64,000 nucleotides of DNA from assembly GCF_000979455.1 (NCBI RefSeq), contig NZ_JJOY01000048.1, forward strand, positions 155,937-219,936, read 5' to 3'. Positions 53,634-61,432 of this stretch are shown here, one piece after another. The notes below the pieces were generated by a model. It searched no databases. It was given only the letters and a program-made list of their open reading frames with translations, and had not been told where the DNA came from. Position numbers and translations under genes: made by a program. This DNA comes from Methanosarcina sp. 2.H.T.1A.6 (GTDB lineage Archaea; Halobacteriota; Methanosarcinia; Methanosarcinales; Methanosarcinaceae). How positions within the stretch are numbered: the stretch's first letter is position 1; every line of letters starts with the position of its first letter.

Positions 53634-54377
53634 TCACTCCCAGACGTATTTGCTTGCAAAAGGCCGGCTGCTTGCAGGTCCGATCCTTGTGTAATTGGTG
53701 TCCAGGAACTCTGCGGGGTCATATCCGAATTGCTCGCAGAAGCTCTTTATGATCGGGGCTATGCGTTCCAGGTCGGCTTCCGTAAACTCGAACTTCTTGG
53801 CTCCGACTCCCAGCAGGTAGTCATCCACTTCCCCGCGGATGATGATTTCTCCGCCGTGGATTCCGCTACCAATTCCCCTGTCGGTCATGGATTTCTCCTT
53901 TCCGATTCCGAGCACAAGCACAAGGCCTCCTGCCATATATTCTCCGAGGAAGGAATGGGCTGTGCCGCCTACGACAAGTACTGGCCTGACATCCACTTCA
54001 TACTGTTTCATGTGGATGCCGCCGCGGTAGCCTATGTTGTTCCTCACAAAGACCTTGCCTCCCCTCATGCTGTGGGCGACGGCGTCTCCTGCGCTTCCGT
54101 GGATCACAAGCATACCGCTGTCCATCGTGTTTCCAGGGGCGTGTTCGGCGTTCCCGTGGATTATGCAGGTGGGTCCGCTCATGAACATCCCCAGGTCTCC
54201 TCCGGGGACTCCGTTGATTATGATGCGGGTATTGCCTCTAACTCCGTCCCCTATAAAGCGCTGGCCGAGCACGTTATCGAGGATGATTTCCTCTGCCCCG
54301 TCAGCAACTGCTGCCCTTATTTTCTGGTTTAAGGGGGTGTAGTGCATGTCCTTAGCATCAATTCTTACCGTCTTCAT
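53634..54377 (-). CDS. gltB3: Glutamate synthase GXGXG-domain subunit
   Basis: The whole protein is the beta-helix domain at the C-terminus of bacterial GltB: the GXGXG-type stretches GVPGGDLGMFMSG, GNTMDSGMLVIHGSAGDAVAHSMRGGKVFVRNNIGYRGGIHMKQY and GEYMAGGLVLVLGIG. In the split archaeal enzyme this domain forms its own subunit next to the FMN subunit. Its ATG is two bases after the stop of gltB2, so translation is coupled. Confidence 0.93.
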   Translation of the reverse strand: MKTVRIDAKDMHYTPLNQKIRAAVADGAEEIILDNVLGQRFIGDGVRGNTRIIINGVPGGDLGMFMSGPTCIIHGNAEHAPGNTMDSGMLVIHGSAGDAVAHSMRGGKVFVRNNIGYRGGIHMKQYEVDVRPVLVVGGTAHSFLGEYMAGGLVLVLGIGKEKSMTDRGIGSGIHGGEIIIRGEVDDYLLGVGAKKFEFTEADLERIAPIIKSFCEQFGYDPAEFLDTNYTRIGPASSRPFASKYVWE

Positions 54378-54379
54378 AT

Positions 54380-55891
54380 TCAGGCCCCCGCTGGCTTTAC
54401 GTCCAGGATTTTAAGCATCCCTTCGTCCAGCATATATCCGCGCAGACGGTCCCTGTTTCCACGCAGGCTTTCGATACTGTTGATGCCTGCTGCACCCATG
54501 AGTTCGCTGAGTTCCAGGGTCCAGCCGTGTATCAGGTTTGAAACCTGTGCTGCTCCCGCTTCGGGGTCAAGCCTGCTCACAAGGTCCGGGCGCTGGGTAG
54601 CAATGCCCCAGGGACAGAGGTTTCTGTAACAGTTACCACAGACTCTGCATCCCAGAGCGACCAGGGCTGCAGTTCCTATGTAGACGGAATCCGCTCCTAG
54701 TGCAATGGACTTGGCAAGGTCGGCGCTGTTCCTTATTCCGCCGCTCGCAATGATGGAAATTTCGTTCCTTACTCCCTGTTCCCGGAGTTTCTGGTCAACG
54801 CTGGCGATTGCAGCTTCGATGGGGATTCCCACATGGTCCCTGAAGACCTTCGGGGCTGCCCCGGTCCCTCCACGGAACCCGTCAATGACCACTGCGTCTG
54901 CAGAGGACCTGGCAATGCCTGCGGCGATGGAGGCCACGTTGTGCACTGCTGCAATCTTCACAAAGACCGGCTTCTTCCATTCGGTTGCTTCTTTCAGGCT
55001 CCTGATAAGCTGTACAAGGTCTTCAATGCTGTAAATGTCATGGTGAGGAGCAGGGCTGATCGCATCGCTTCCGAGGGGGATCATACGGGTTTTGGAGACT
55101 TCTTCATTTACCTTTTCTCCGGGGAGGTGCCCTCCTATTCCCGGCTTTGCTCCCTGTCCGATCTTGATCTCAATGGCAGCGCCCCTTTCGAGGTAGTCGA
55201 TGTTCACACCGAAGCGGCCTGAAGCGACCTGGACGATCATGTGGTCCTGGTAAGGGTAGAGCTTCTTGTGCAGTCCACCTTCTCCTGTCCCCATGAAGGT
55301 TCCGGTTTCGGCTACGGCTTTTGCCATGCTGAGCTGGGAGTTAAGGCTGATGGCTCCGAAACTCATGTGTCCGATCATGATAGGGGTGTCGAGTTTCAGG
55401 TTGGGGGCCAGCTTTGTTTCGAGCTCAACGTCTCCACTCTCGGTTTTTCTTAACTTGAGTTTGGATGGCTTCTTCCCTATATAGGTCCTGAGTTCCATGG
55501 GTTCTCTCAGGGGGTCGATGCTCGGGTTTGTGACCTGGCAGGCATCAAGGAGAAGACGGTCATAGATAATTGGCAGATCTCTGGCATTTCCCATCCCTGA
55601 AAGGATGATCTTTCCACTGCGGGCCTGGTTGATGATGTCTTCCCTGGCTTCCCGGGTCCAGACGGGATGGGAACGGTAGTCGATGGGTTTTTCCGTAATA
55701 TTAATTGCGTCTCTCGGGCACATTGCAACACAGCGGAGGCAGGCGGTACATTTCCTGGATTCTATCAGGATTTTGTCGCCTTCTCTCCTGTATACGCCGT
55801 AGGAACAGTTTTCAATGCAGCGCCCGCAGTCCATACATTGGTCGCGGTCAATGCTGACTTTAAATTTTGGGGGTACGCTTCCGAGCGTCAT
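54380..55891 (-). CDS. gltB2: Glutamate synthase FMN-binding subunit
   Basis: N-terminal ferredoxin pair CMDCGRCIENCSYGVY and CTACLRCVAMCPRDAI, then the FMN barrel: MIGHMSFGAISLNSQLSMAKAVAETGTFMGTGEGGL, GQGAKPGIGGHLPGEKV, VKIAAVHNVASIAAGIARSSADAVVIDGFRGGTGAAPK. The 3Fe-4S ligands GCRVCGNCYRNLCPWGI come near the C-terminus. It makes two glutamates from 2-oxoglutarate plus ammonia coming from the amidotransferase subunit. Its start overlaps the gltB1 stop by four bases. Confidence 0.94.
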   Translation of the reverse strand: MTLGSVPPKFKVSIDRDQCMDCGRCIENCSYGVYRREGDKILIESRKCTACLRCVAMCPRDAINITEKPIDYRSHPVWTREAREDIINQARSGKIILSGMGNARDLPIIYDRLLLDACQVTNPSIDPLREPMELRTYIGKKPSKLKLRKTESGDVELETKLAPNLKLDTPIMIGHMSFGAISLNSQLSMAKAVAETGTFMGTGEGGLHKKLYPYQDHMIVQVASGRFGVNIDYLERGAAIEIKIGQGAKPGIGGHLPGEKVNEEVSKTRMIPLGSDAISPAPHHDIYSIEDLVQLIRSLKEATEWKKPVFVKIAAVHNVASIAAGIARSSADAVVIDGFRGGTGAAPKVFRDHVGIPIEAAIASVDQKLREQGVRNEISIIASGGIRNSADLAKSIALGADSVYIGTAALVALGCRVCGNCYRNLCPWGIATQRPDLVSRLDPEAGAAQVSNLIHGWTLELSELMGAAGINSIESLRGNRDRLRGYMLDEGMLKILDVKPAGA

Positions 55892-56940
55892 TCGATAAAC
55901 CTCCCTATGATGGGTTCTCCTGCCCTGGGAGTGTATATATTCTTTACTTCGGGGTCAAGGGTCCTTATTGCGGCTTCTTCGCTGGATATGTAAAGCCTGC
56001 TTCCGTTTTCGCCAACGACCAGGGGGCGCAGTTTAATCCTGTCAGTGAAGCCTACAATACCGTTCTCTGTCCCAACTACAATAGCAAAAGGCCCGTTCAT
56101 AAGGGCAGACCCGTAGGTAAGGCGGATTGCTTTGTTCAGTTCGGCTTCCTTTGCAGGCATGCGGTCGATGTCGTCCCAGAATGGGGGGGCAAGGGCCTTG
56201 ACAACCATCTCATGTGACAGTTCATGCTGCCTTCCGAGCAGGTCAAAAAGGTAAGCTACAACCTCTGTGTCGGTAAGTGCAGTGCATTTATAGCCGTAAC
56301 CCTCCACATAGCGCTGGTTTGTGCCGTAAGAGGTTATCTCCCCGTTATGCACCACTGACCAGTTAAGAAGATTGAATGGATGGGCTCCTCCCCACCAGCC
56401 CGGAGAATTTGTCGGGTAGCGGTTGTGGGCAAGCCAGATGTAGCCTTTGTAGTCCTCTATTCTGTAGAAGTTTGCTACATCTTCGGGCCAACCGGAAGCC
56501 TTGAAGACTCCCATGTTTTTCCCCGAGGAAAAGATTGTGGCTCCTTTTATGTTGGCGTTTACTTCCATGAATATATGCGTTACAACGTCGTTTTCAGAAG
56601 CCATTCTCCCTTCCATCAGGCCTTCTGAGGGTTTAAAGAAGTATCTCCAGGGAATATGGACCTTTTTTAAGCCTGGCTGCGGGGTGGTCGGGATCTCTTC
56701 CTGGTGAACGATTTCTCCCCACTGCTGGAGGATTTCATCAACCTTCTTTTTTGGTTCTGCCATGTTGTCAAAGAAAACATGAAGAGCATAACAGTCTGCA
56801 TATTCGGGGTAAATCCCGTATGCAGCATAGCCTGCCCCGTCTCCACTGCCTCTTTCGTTCATGAGACTGAGGGCGGCTTTTATGCTCGATCCGTCCATTC
56901 TGGACTTTTTTCGATCTATAAAGCCTATTATTCCACACAT
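55888..56940 (-). CDS. gltB1: Glutamate synthase glutamine amidotransferase (class II) subunit
   Basis: The product starts with Met-Cys-Gly-Ile-Ile-Gly; the cysteine is the N-terminal nucleophile after Met removal. LAHNRYPTNSPGWWGGAHPFNLLNWSVVHNGEITSYGTNQRYVEGYGY and ALTDTEVVAYLFDL are the class II amidotransferase blocks. I start at ATG 56940 because only this puts Cys second and GTGATCAAA precedes it. First gene of the glt operon. Confidence 0.93.
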   Translation of the reverse strand: MCGIIGFIDRKKSRMDGSSIKAALSLMNERGSGDGAGYAAYGIYPEYADCYALHVFFDNMAEPKKKVDEILQQWGEIVHQEEIPTTPQPGLKKVHIPWRYFFKPSEGLMEGRMASENDVVTHIFMEVNANIKGATIFSSGKNMGVFKASGWPEDVANFYRIEDYKGYIWLAHNRYPTNSPGWWGGAHPFNLLNWSVVHNGEITSYGTNQRYVEGYGYKCTALTDTEVVAYLFDLLGRQHELSHEMVVKALAPPFWDDIDRMPAKEAELNKAIRLTYGSALMNGPFAIVVGTENGIVGFTDRIKLRPLVVGENGSRLYISSEEAAIRTLDPEVKNIYTPRAGEPIIGRFIE

Positions 56941-57644
56941 TTTGATCACTCTAGAGATGAATAAAAATGAACATAATGCAAATGTATTTTGTTAATGTCT
57001 TCCCGGATGATTTCTGCGGCTCATTTTTGAGAAATAGTTCTAAAAATTTGCCAGCTGGAGAAACTGGGTTTCAGGGGATATTTTATAAGTTTTCGTAAGT
57101 TAAAGGAATATTCTACTTATATTAATCTAATCTCTATTATATAATTAGCTTGAATTCATGACAGCTTTCCTGCCTCTGCTTTTAGTTATTTTAAATAAAT
57201 TGTGAGGGTCGCCGCTAAGGGAAGTAAGTAATTTAGTACCTATTTGACAATATATATATGTTTCTTTTTTCAGGATCAGACCTGCTTACAGTAACACTGC
57301 AAAGCATGACGTTTTAACGCTTTATTTTTTCTTTCTTCCCGCTTGATATTGTTTGTATTCTAAGCAGTTTACAATGATTGTCCTGCTCAGAGCTGCCAGC
57401 CTTTTTTGCGTAAGATGAATTTTTGATACAGCCGCCTGCCAAAAAAGTAATAAGCCAAACTTGAAAAGGTTGAACTGAAATTGTAGTGTTTATTGAGGAA
57501 AGCATTTTTATACCGAAATCTTTTTCAGGTCCTGTTTTTCTGAAGAAAATTGAAAATCAATTTCTCTCAATGAAATGAATTCCCATTTTTCTACGAAGCT
57601 TCTTTCCCTTTTTCAATCAACTGGGTGTTTTTTAGAATCCCGGA

Positions 57645-57668
57645 GCACACCTGCCGGATAAGGTGTGC
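57645..57668. terminator. Strong hairpin GCACACCT-GCCGGATA-AGGTGTGC downstream of glnA
   Basis: A perfect 8-base stem with an 8-base loop, extended outwards by GGAG/CTCC with one bulge. It lies about 135 bases after the glnA stop. It may be a transcript-ending hairpin or, given the element next to it, part of the structured right-end RNA of an IS200/IS605 relic. Confidence 0.55.
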
Positions 57669-57703
57669 CTCCCGAACCCTTATTGACATGTTTTTCTTAG
57701 TTT

Positions 57704-57758
57704 CCATAAAACCTCGTCAGGAAACCCGTTAAATCTTTCTATTTAGCGGGTAGTTGAC
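57704..57758 (+). mobile_element. Orphan IS200/IS605-type right end (omegaRNA-like 3' hairpin), copy 1
   Basis: CCATAAAACCTCGTCAGGAAAC, then a CCCGTTAAAT-CTTTCT-ATTTAGCGGG stem, then TAGTTGAC. This is the pattern of the right end of TnpB-carrying elements, whose hairpin doubles as the end of the guide-type RNA. No TnpA or TnpB remains. A second copy with a different hairpin sequence lies at 61104-61155. Confidence 0.6.
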
Positions 57759-57803
57759 TATCAGATTTTCCGGCGTACTATAAACACTTCATGATGATTG
57801 TCC

Positions 57804-59147
57804 TTACAGCATGTGGAGGTATTTGTTAAGTTCCCAGGGGTGGACCATGGCTTTGTATTCGTCCCATTCTGCAATTTTTGCGCAGAGGTAGTTTTCAAAG
57901 ACATGAGGTCCGAGCACTTCCTTTACGAACTCGCTTTTTTTCATTTCATCCGTTGCTTCTTTGAGGTTTGCAGGGAGGGAAATTATACCTTTTTCCTGGC
58001 GCTCTTTTTCCGTGAGATGGAAAATATTCACGTTGGTTGGCTCTCCGGGATCGGTCTTGTTCTTAATTCCATCAAGGCCGGCTCTCAGCATGAGGGCGAA
58101 GGCCAGGTACGGGTTGCAGGCCGGGTCCGGGCACCTGAGTTCTACCCTGGTCCCGTTGCCGCGGGTTGACGGAATCCTTATCAGGGAGCTCCTGTTGCTG
58201 GCGGACCAGGTGATGTAAACCGGGGCTTCATATCCGGGGACTATTCTCTTGTATGAGTTTACTACGGGGTTTGTTACTGCTGCAAATTCCCTTATGTGCT
58301 TCAAAAGACCGCCTATATAGTACATTGCATCTTCGGAAAGCTGGGTAGGAGTGCCCGGGTCATAGAAAGCGTTTTTTCCGTTTTTGAAGAGGGACTGGTT
58401 GCTGTGCATGCCTGAACCGTTTACTCCGAAGAGGGGCTTTGGCATGAAGGTTGCGTAGTATCCTTTGTGATAGGCAATGGACTTGACCACGTACTTGAAA
58501 GTCACTACATTGTCTGCCGTGCTAAGTACGTCGCCGAACCTGAAGTCGATTTCGTGCTGTGAGGGTGCTACTTCGTGGTGGGATGCTTCTATCTGGAATC
58601 CCATGTGTTCCAGGGCATAGTCAATGTCTCTGCGTACGTCCTGTGCACGGTCAAGGGGTGCGAAGTCGAAGTATCCGCCCTGGTCGGTAAGTTCGGTTGT
58701 AGGGTTTCCGTTTGCATCAAGCTTGAAAAGGAAAAATTCAAGTTCCGGTCCGACGTTCATTGAGAAGCCCATTTTCTCGGCTTCTTTGATTGCGCTCTTC
58801 AGGACGTATCTGGGGTCTCCCTGGAAGGGTTTCCCATCAGGAAGGTATACGTCTCCGAGAATTCTTGCGACTGCGCCCGTTGCGGGTCTCCAGGGGAGGA
58901 TCCTGAACGTTGACGGGTCAAGCACGAGTTTCATATCAGATTCTTCGATCCTTGTAAAGCCCTGGATCGAAGATCCATCAAACATTACGCCGTTTTCAAA
59001 AGCTTCTTCCAGTTGTTCTACAGGAATTGCCCAGCTTTTGATGATGCCGAGTGTATCCGTAAACTGAGTCCGGATAAACTTTACGTCTCGTTCCTTTACA
59101 GTCTCTAATACGTCTTCTTTAGTCGTACACTTTTTCATCTGCACCAT
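57804..59147 (-). CDS. glnA: Glutamine synthetase type I
   Basis: A 447-residue GSI-alpha type enzyme: VMFDGSSIQGF near residue 52, NVGPELEFFLFKLD near 115, GYFDFAPLDRAQDVR, QIEASHHEVAPSQHEIDFRF (metal and ammonia site) near 190, FMPKPLFGVNGSGMH near 240 and NRSSLIRIPSTRG near 320. No adenylylation-site NRS tyrosine loop is evident. It makes glutamine for the glutamate synthase encoded downstream. The promoter contains a GGTA-N6-TACC palindrome, the recalled operator form of NrpR in Methanosarcina. Confidence 0.96.
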   Translation of the reverse strand: MVQMKKCTTKEDVLETVKERDVKFIRTQFTDTLGIIKSWAIPVEQLEEAFENGVMFDGSSIQGFTRIEESDMKLVLDPSTFRILPWRPATGAVARILGDVYLPDGKPFQGDPRYVLKSAIKEAEKMGFSMNVGPELEFFLFKLDANGNPTTELTDQGGYFDFAPLDRAQDVRRDIDYALEHMGFQIEASHHEVAPSQHEIDFRFGDVLSTADNVVTFKYVVKSIAYHKGYYATFMPKPLFGVNGSGMHSNQSLFKNGKNAFYDPGTPTQLSEDAMYYIGGLLKHIREFAAVTNPVVNSYKRIVPGYEAPVYITWSASNRSSLIRIPSTRGNGTRVELRCPDPACNPYLAFALMLRAGLDGIKNKTDPGEPTNVNIFHLTEKERQEKGIISLPANLKEATDEMKKSEFVKEVLGPHVFENYLCAKIAEWDEYKAMVHPWELNKYLHML

Positions 59148-59172
59148 TTTATTCCATCCTCACCAGGCATTA

Positions 59173-59186
59173 GGTAATCATTTACC
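59173..59186 (-). promoter_or_regulatory. GGTA-N6-TACC palindrome in the glnA promoter, candidate NrpR operator
   Basis: GGTAATCATTTACC lies 26 bases before the glnA ATG and directly downstream of the TATA box (TATATATATAATAG on the minus strand, 59191-59208), covering the expected transcription start. NrpR blocks such sites under nitrogen sufficiency in methanogens; as I recall, the Methanosarcina form is GGTA-N6-TACC. Confidence 0.75.
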
Positions 59187-59489
59187 GACCTACTATTATA
59201 TATATATTTCTATGCGTTGTGGCATAGATTACGCTTAAAGCTCCATATATATCTAAAAAGTCTCTAAAATTATTTATGAAATTCATCCCCACTTCACTAC
59301 GTATATTTCTAACATCCTGTATATAAATATCATTCCAGAAGGACTGAATTTCTCAATAGGGTTTAAATTTTAACTCTCCGCTCTGGCATATTTCCCAACA
59401 TACTTCAAACGACATAAAAAATAAATTATATATGTTTCGGACCTTATATTTAATTAGTGTTGAAGTGCAATATCTCTTCGGGGTCTTAT
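59187..59489. promoter_or_regulatory. Divergent spacer between glnA and tspO
   Basis: Besides the glnA TATA box there is a plus-strand TATA-rich segment AAAAATAAATTATATATGTTTCGG (59417-59440) suited to tspO, and TTATATTTAATTAG (59444-59457). Nothing else was seen. Confidence 0.5.
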
Positions 59490-59969
59490 ATGTTTAAAGT
59501 GAATGTATTCAGGTTTCTGGTCTCCATAATTATCTGCCAGTTCGCGGGGGCAATTGGTGCTATATTTACATCTTCTTCTCTTGAAGGCTGGTATCTTTTG
59601 CTTGAAAAGCCGGCTTTCAATCCTCCCTCCTGGGTCTTTTTCCCCGTCTGGACAACGCTTTATACACTTATGGGAATCTCGCTTTATCTTGTGTGGGAAA
59701 AGGGGTTGCAGCAAAAAGAAGTCAAAGTGGGAATTTCCCTGTTCGGATTACAGCTGGGCCTTAACATACTCTGGTCTTTCCTGTTCTTCGGACTGCAGTC
59801 TCCTTACACTGCCTTTCTTGAGATTCTACTGCTCTGGCTTACAATCCTGCTGACGGTTATACAATTCTGGAATATCTCAAAAGCAGCTTCCTATCTCCTT
59901 ATCCCTTATCTTCTCTGGGTCAGTTTTGCGGCGCTGCTTAATTACCAGATCTGGGTCCTTAACCCATGA
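59490..59969 (+). CDS. tspO: TspO/MBR family membrane protein
   Basis: Five membrane helices and the family signature: FAGAIGAIF, WYLLLEKPAFNPPSWVFFPVWTTLYTLMGISLYLVW and the Asn/Trp segment LNILWSFLFFG, ending in PYLLWVSFAALLNYQIWVLN. Such proteins bind porphyrins and similar ligands and modulate tetrapyrrole handling. I start at ATG 59490; the open frame has an ORF start 33 bases upstream (TTG). It is alone on the plus strand. Confidence 0.92.
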   Translation: MFKVNVFRFLVSIIICQFAGAIGAIFTSSSLEGWYLLLEKPAFNPPSWVFFPVWTTLYTLMGISLYLVWEKGLQQKEVKVGISLFGLQLGLNILWSFLFFGLQSPYTAFLEILLLWLTILLTVIQFWNISKAASYLLIPYLLWVSFAALLNYQIWVLNP

Positions 59970-60029
59970 GTGTATGTTCCCATGAGTATATATTTCAGAT
60001 AAGGATTGAGTCCGTTAGTATTACGATAT

Positions 60030-60046
60030 GGGCTCAGCCTGAGCCC
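60030..60046 (+). terminator. Hairpin GGGCTCA-GCC-TGAGCCC after tspO
   Basis: A perfect 7-base stem with a 3-base loop 60 bases after the tspO stop, followed by CTGTCCTTTAC. It probably marks the end of the tspO transcript and also sits near the end of the minus-strand gene 60154. Confidence 0.55.
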
Positions 60047-60153
60047 TGTCCTTTACTGAATTGCTGAAAACCGCATTCACAAAAAAACTCTGAAAAAAAG
60101 GTCTATACCCGGGAGACCCAGGGTAAACTTTGAAGTTCGTGGAAGCTTAAATA

Positions 60154-60363
60154 TTAGAGGGCACCGCAACCGCAACTTCTTCCTAGAAGGGTTGATACAC
60201 GATGCTTCAGGTGGTGAATGTCATCTTCGGACATCTTTTCAAGTTCTTCTTTATGTTCTTTTTCTATGTGGTCAAACATAGTTTTTTCGACTTCTTCCAG
60301 CTCATTACCAGTAGCCATAAAGTTGCACTTGAATCCCAGATCGCCGCACTTAACAATTTTCAT
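60154..60363 (-). CDS. DUF1059 family small protein
   Basis: KIVKCGDLGFKCNFMATGNELEEVEKTMFDHIEKEHKEELEKMSEDD is the DUF1059 pattern: the CGDLGFKC pair and a helix with conserved HxxxEHxE, followed by a C-terminal CGCGAL. It probably binds a metal. 69 residues is usual. It lies 139 bases from the Hsp20-like gene on the same strand. Confidence 0.88.
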   Translation of the reverse strand: MKIVKCGDLGFKCNFMATGNELEEVEKTMFDHIEKEHKEELEKMSEDDIHHLKHRVSTLLGRSCGCGAL

Positions 60364-60502
60364 GGTAGCTCCTCTTGCAGTAAAAACTGATCAAAATAGT
60401 CTTCTTCTATTCAGATTAAATATAATAAAAGTTGATTGGATATAACATTAAGTTTTTTCGGATTTTTCCCTCTGCACGGCGCTTTTTGCTATCTTCAAGT
60501 TT

Positions 60503-60811
60503 TCACTCTATCGGAACATATCTTGCGCAAACAAATCCTTCTTTATATGGGACTGTTATAGTGAGCATTCCATTATTGTTCACTGCAATAGCCTTTTCCG
60601 GGTCTACGGGCCCGTCCAGAAAAAACGATCCCAGGTATTCAACAGTTTCACTGTAGGCTTTAAGGTAAAAACTGTTTTCATGCATTACAAGAGTTATGTG
60701 CTCGTCCATGACGTCCGGAAGTTCAAGCTCTATAGTAAGGCTTTCATGTGTATCATCGTGATACATGGCAATAATCGGGGTTTTTATTATCTTGGGTACG
60801 GGATTTTCCAT
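60503..60811 (-). CDS. Small heat-shock (Hsp20/alpha-crystallin) family protein
   Basis: An alpha-crystallin-type beta sandwich: LTIELELPDVMDEHITLVMHENSFYLKAYSE, FFLDGPVDPEKAIAVNNNGMLTITVPYKEG. GMLTITVP is the A-x-x-x-n-GvL motif region. The N-terminal arm is short (102 residues in total), so it may not form large oligomers. A truncated second Hsp20 lies just upstream (60865). Confidence 0.82.
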   Translation of the reverse strand: MENPVPKIIKTPIIAMYHDDTHESLTIELELPDVMDEHITLVMHENSFYLKAYSETVEYLGSFFLDGPVDPEKAIAVNNNGMLTITVPYKEGFVCARYVPIE

Positions 60812-60864
60812 TAAAATTCCCCCTCATAGGAAAATTGTGCAGCCTGGCCGTATCAAGTATCCGT

Positions 60865-61020
60865 TTACTCAATCTTTACGTCCACTGAATTTCCAAAAGG
60901 CTGCTGGTAAGGCACAGTGACTTTCAGTACTCCGTTTGAATAGTTTGCAGTAGCTTTTTCCGGGCTTATAAGGCAGCATACGTCATAGCTGTCCACATAT
61001 ACAGCCCCTTTTTGGTGGCT
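60865..61020 (-). pseudogene. Truncated Hsp20-like gene fragment
   Basis: The minus strand encodes about 52 residues ending VYVDSYDVCCLISPEKATANYSNGVLKVTVPYQQPFGNSVDVKIE then TAA at 60865. SNGVLKVTVPYQQ is the C-terminal half of an Hsp20 domain, similar to NNGMLTITVPYKE of the next gene. No start codon or 5' half remains; it is a relic of a second small heat-shock gene, 53 bases upstream of the intact copy. Confidence 0.7.
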
Positions 61021-61432
61021 TTTACTTAAAAACCGTCATCTATAACCTTTTAATAAATATTTTACTTTTTTACCCTTGAGGAACCACTTCGATCTTCAAA
61101 TTTTCATAAAACCTCAGCAGGAAACTCCGGAGTCTTTAGCTCAGGGGTAGTTGACGTATCGTCCGGATATGCACAAATAACGGGTGACACTCTTAAAATA
61201 TCAGCCATAACGTTCCCCAAAATAAAATCACCAATTAAGATATTTATATATATCTTATCGATTTATTTCATTATATTCAGAATCGAATAAAGGAAAAAAG
61301 CTCTTCTTTCTGGAAATACTGCTTTTATAATCTCTTTTTATAATATTTTCGCTTATATCTTAAATACGTCTCATGCTTCTTTTTGTCTGAAAAGCAATTT
61401 ATGTAAGCAACTCCTTTTTGTATGGGGGTTAA
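61021..61432. other. Spacer upstream of the DUF523/DUF1722 gene
   Basis: Besides the IS200/IS605-like end it contains a plus-strand TATA segment ATATTTATATATATCTTATC (61239-61258), the likely promoter for the gene at 61433. No other gene seen. Confidence 0.5.
61104..61155 (+). mobile_element. Orphan IS200/IS605-type right end, copy 2
   Basis: TCATAAAACCTCAGCAGGAAAC-TCCGGAG-TCTTTAG-CTCAGGGG-TAGTTGAC matches the element at 57704-57758 outside its stem, while the stem bases themselves covary (CTCCGGAG with CTCAGGGG, imperfect). The shared outer sequence and changed stem indicate a structured RNA-like end. No transposase gene is adjacent. Confidence 0.6.

Larger units (their letters stand above)
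56941..57803. promoter_or_regulatory. Spacer between glnA and gltB1: glt promoter and IS200/IS605-like right end
   Basis: About 0.86 kb without a supported gene. Minus-strand TATA candidates for gltB1 lie at 57131-57145 (AATTATATAATAG) and near 57250 (ACATATATATATTG). A GCACACCT/AGGTGTGC hairpin is at 57645-57668 and an insertion-sequence end at 57704-57758. No GGTA-N6-TACC site was found upstream of gltB1, unlike glnA. Confidence 0.5.

Noticed and set aside
57314..57505. 63-residue minus-strand frame in the glnA-gltB1 spacer
   Set aside because: Weak start context and no recognisable features; the spacer is better explained by promoter and relic sequence.
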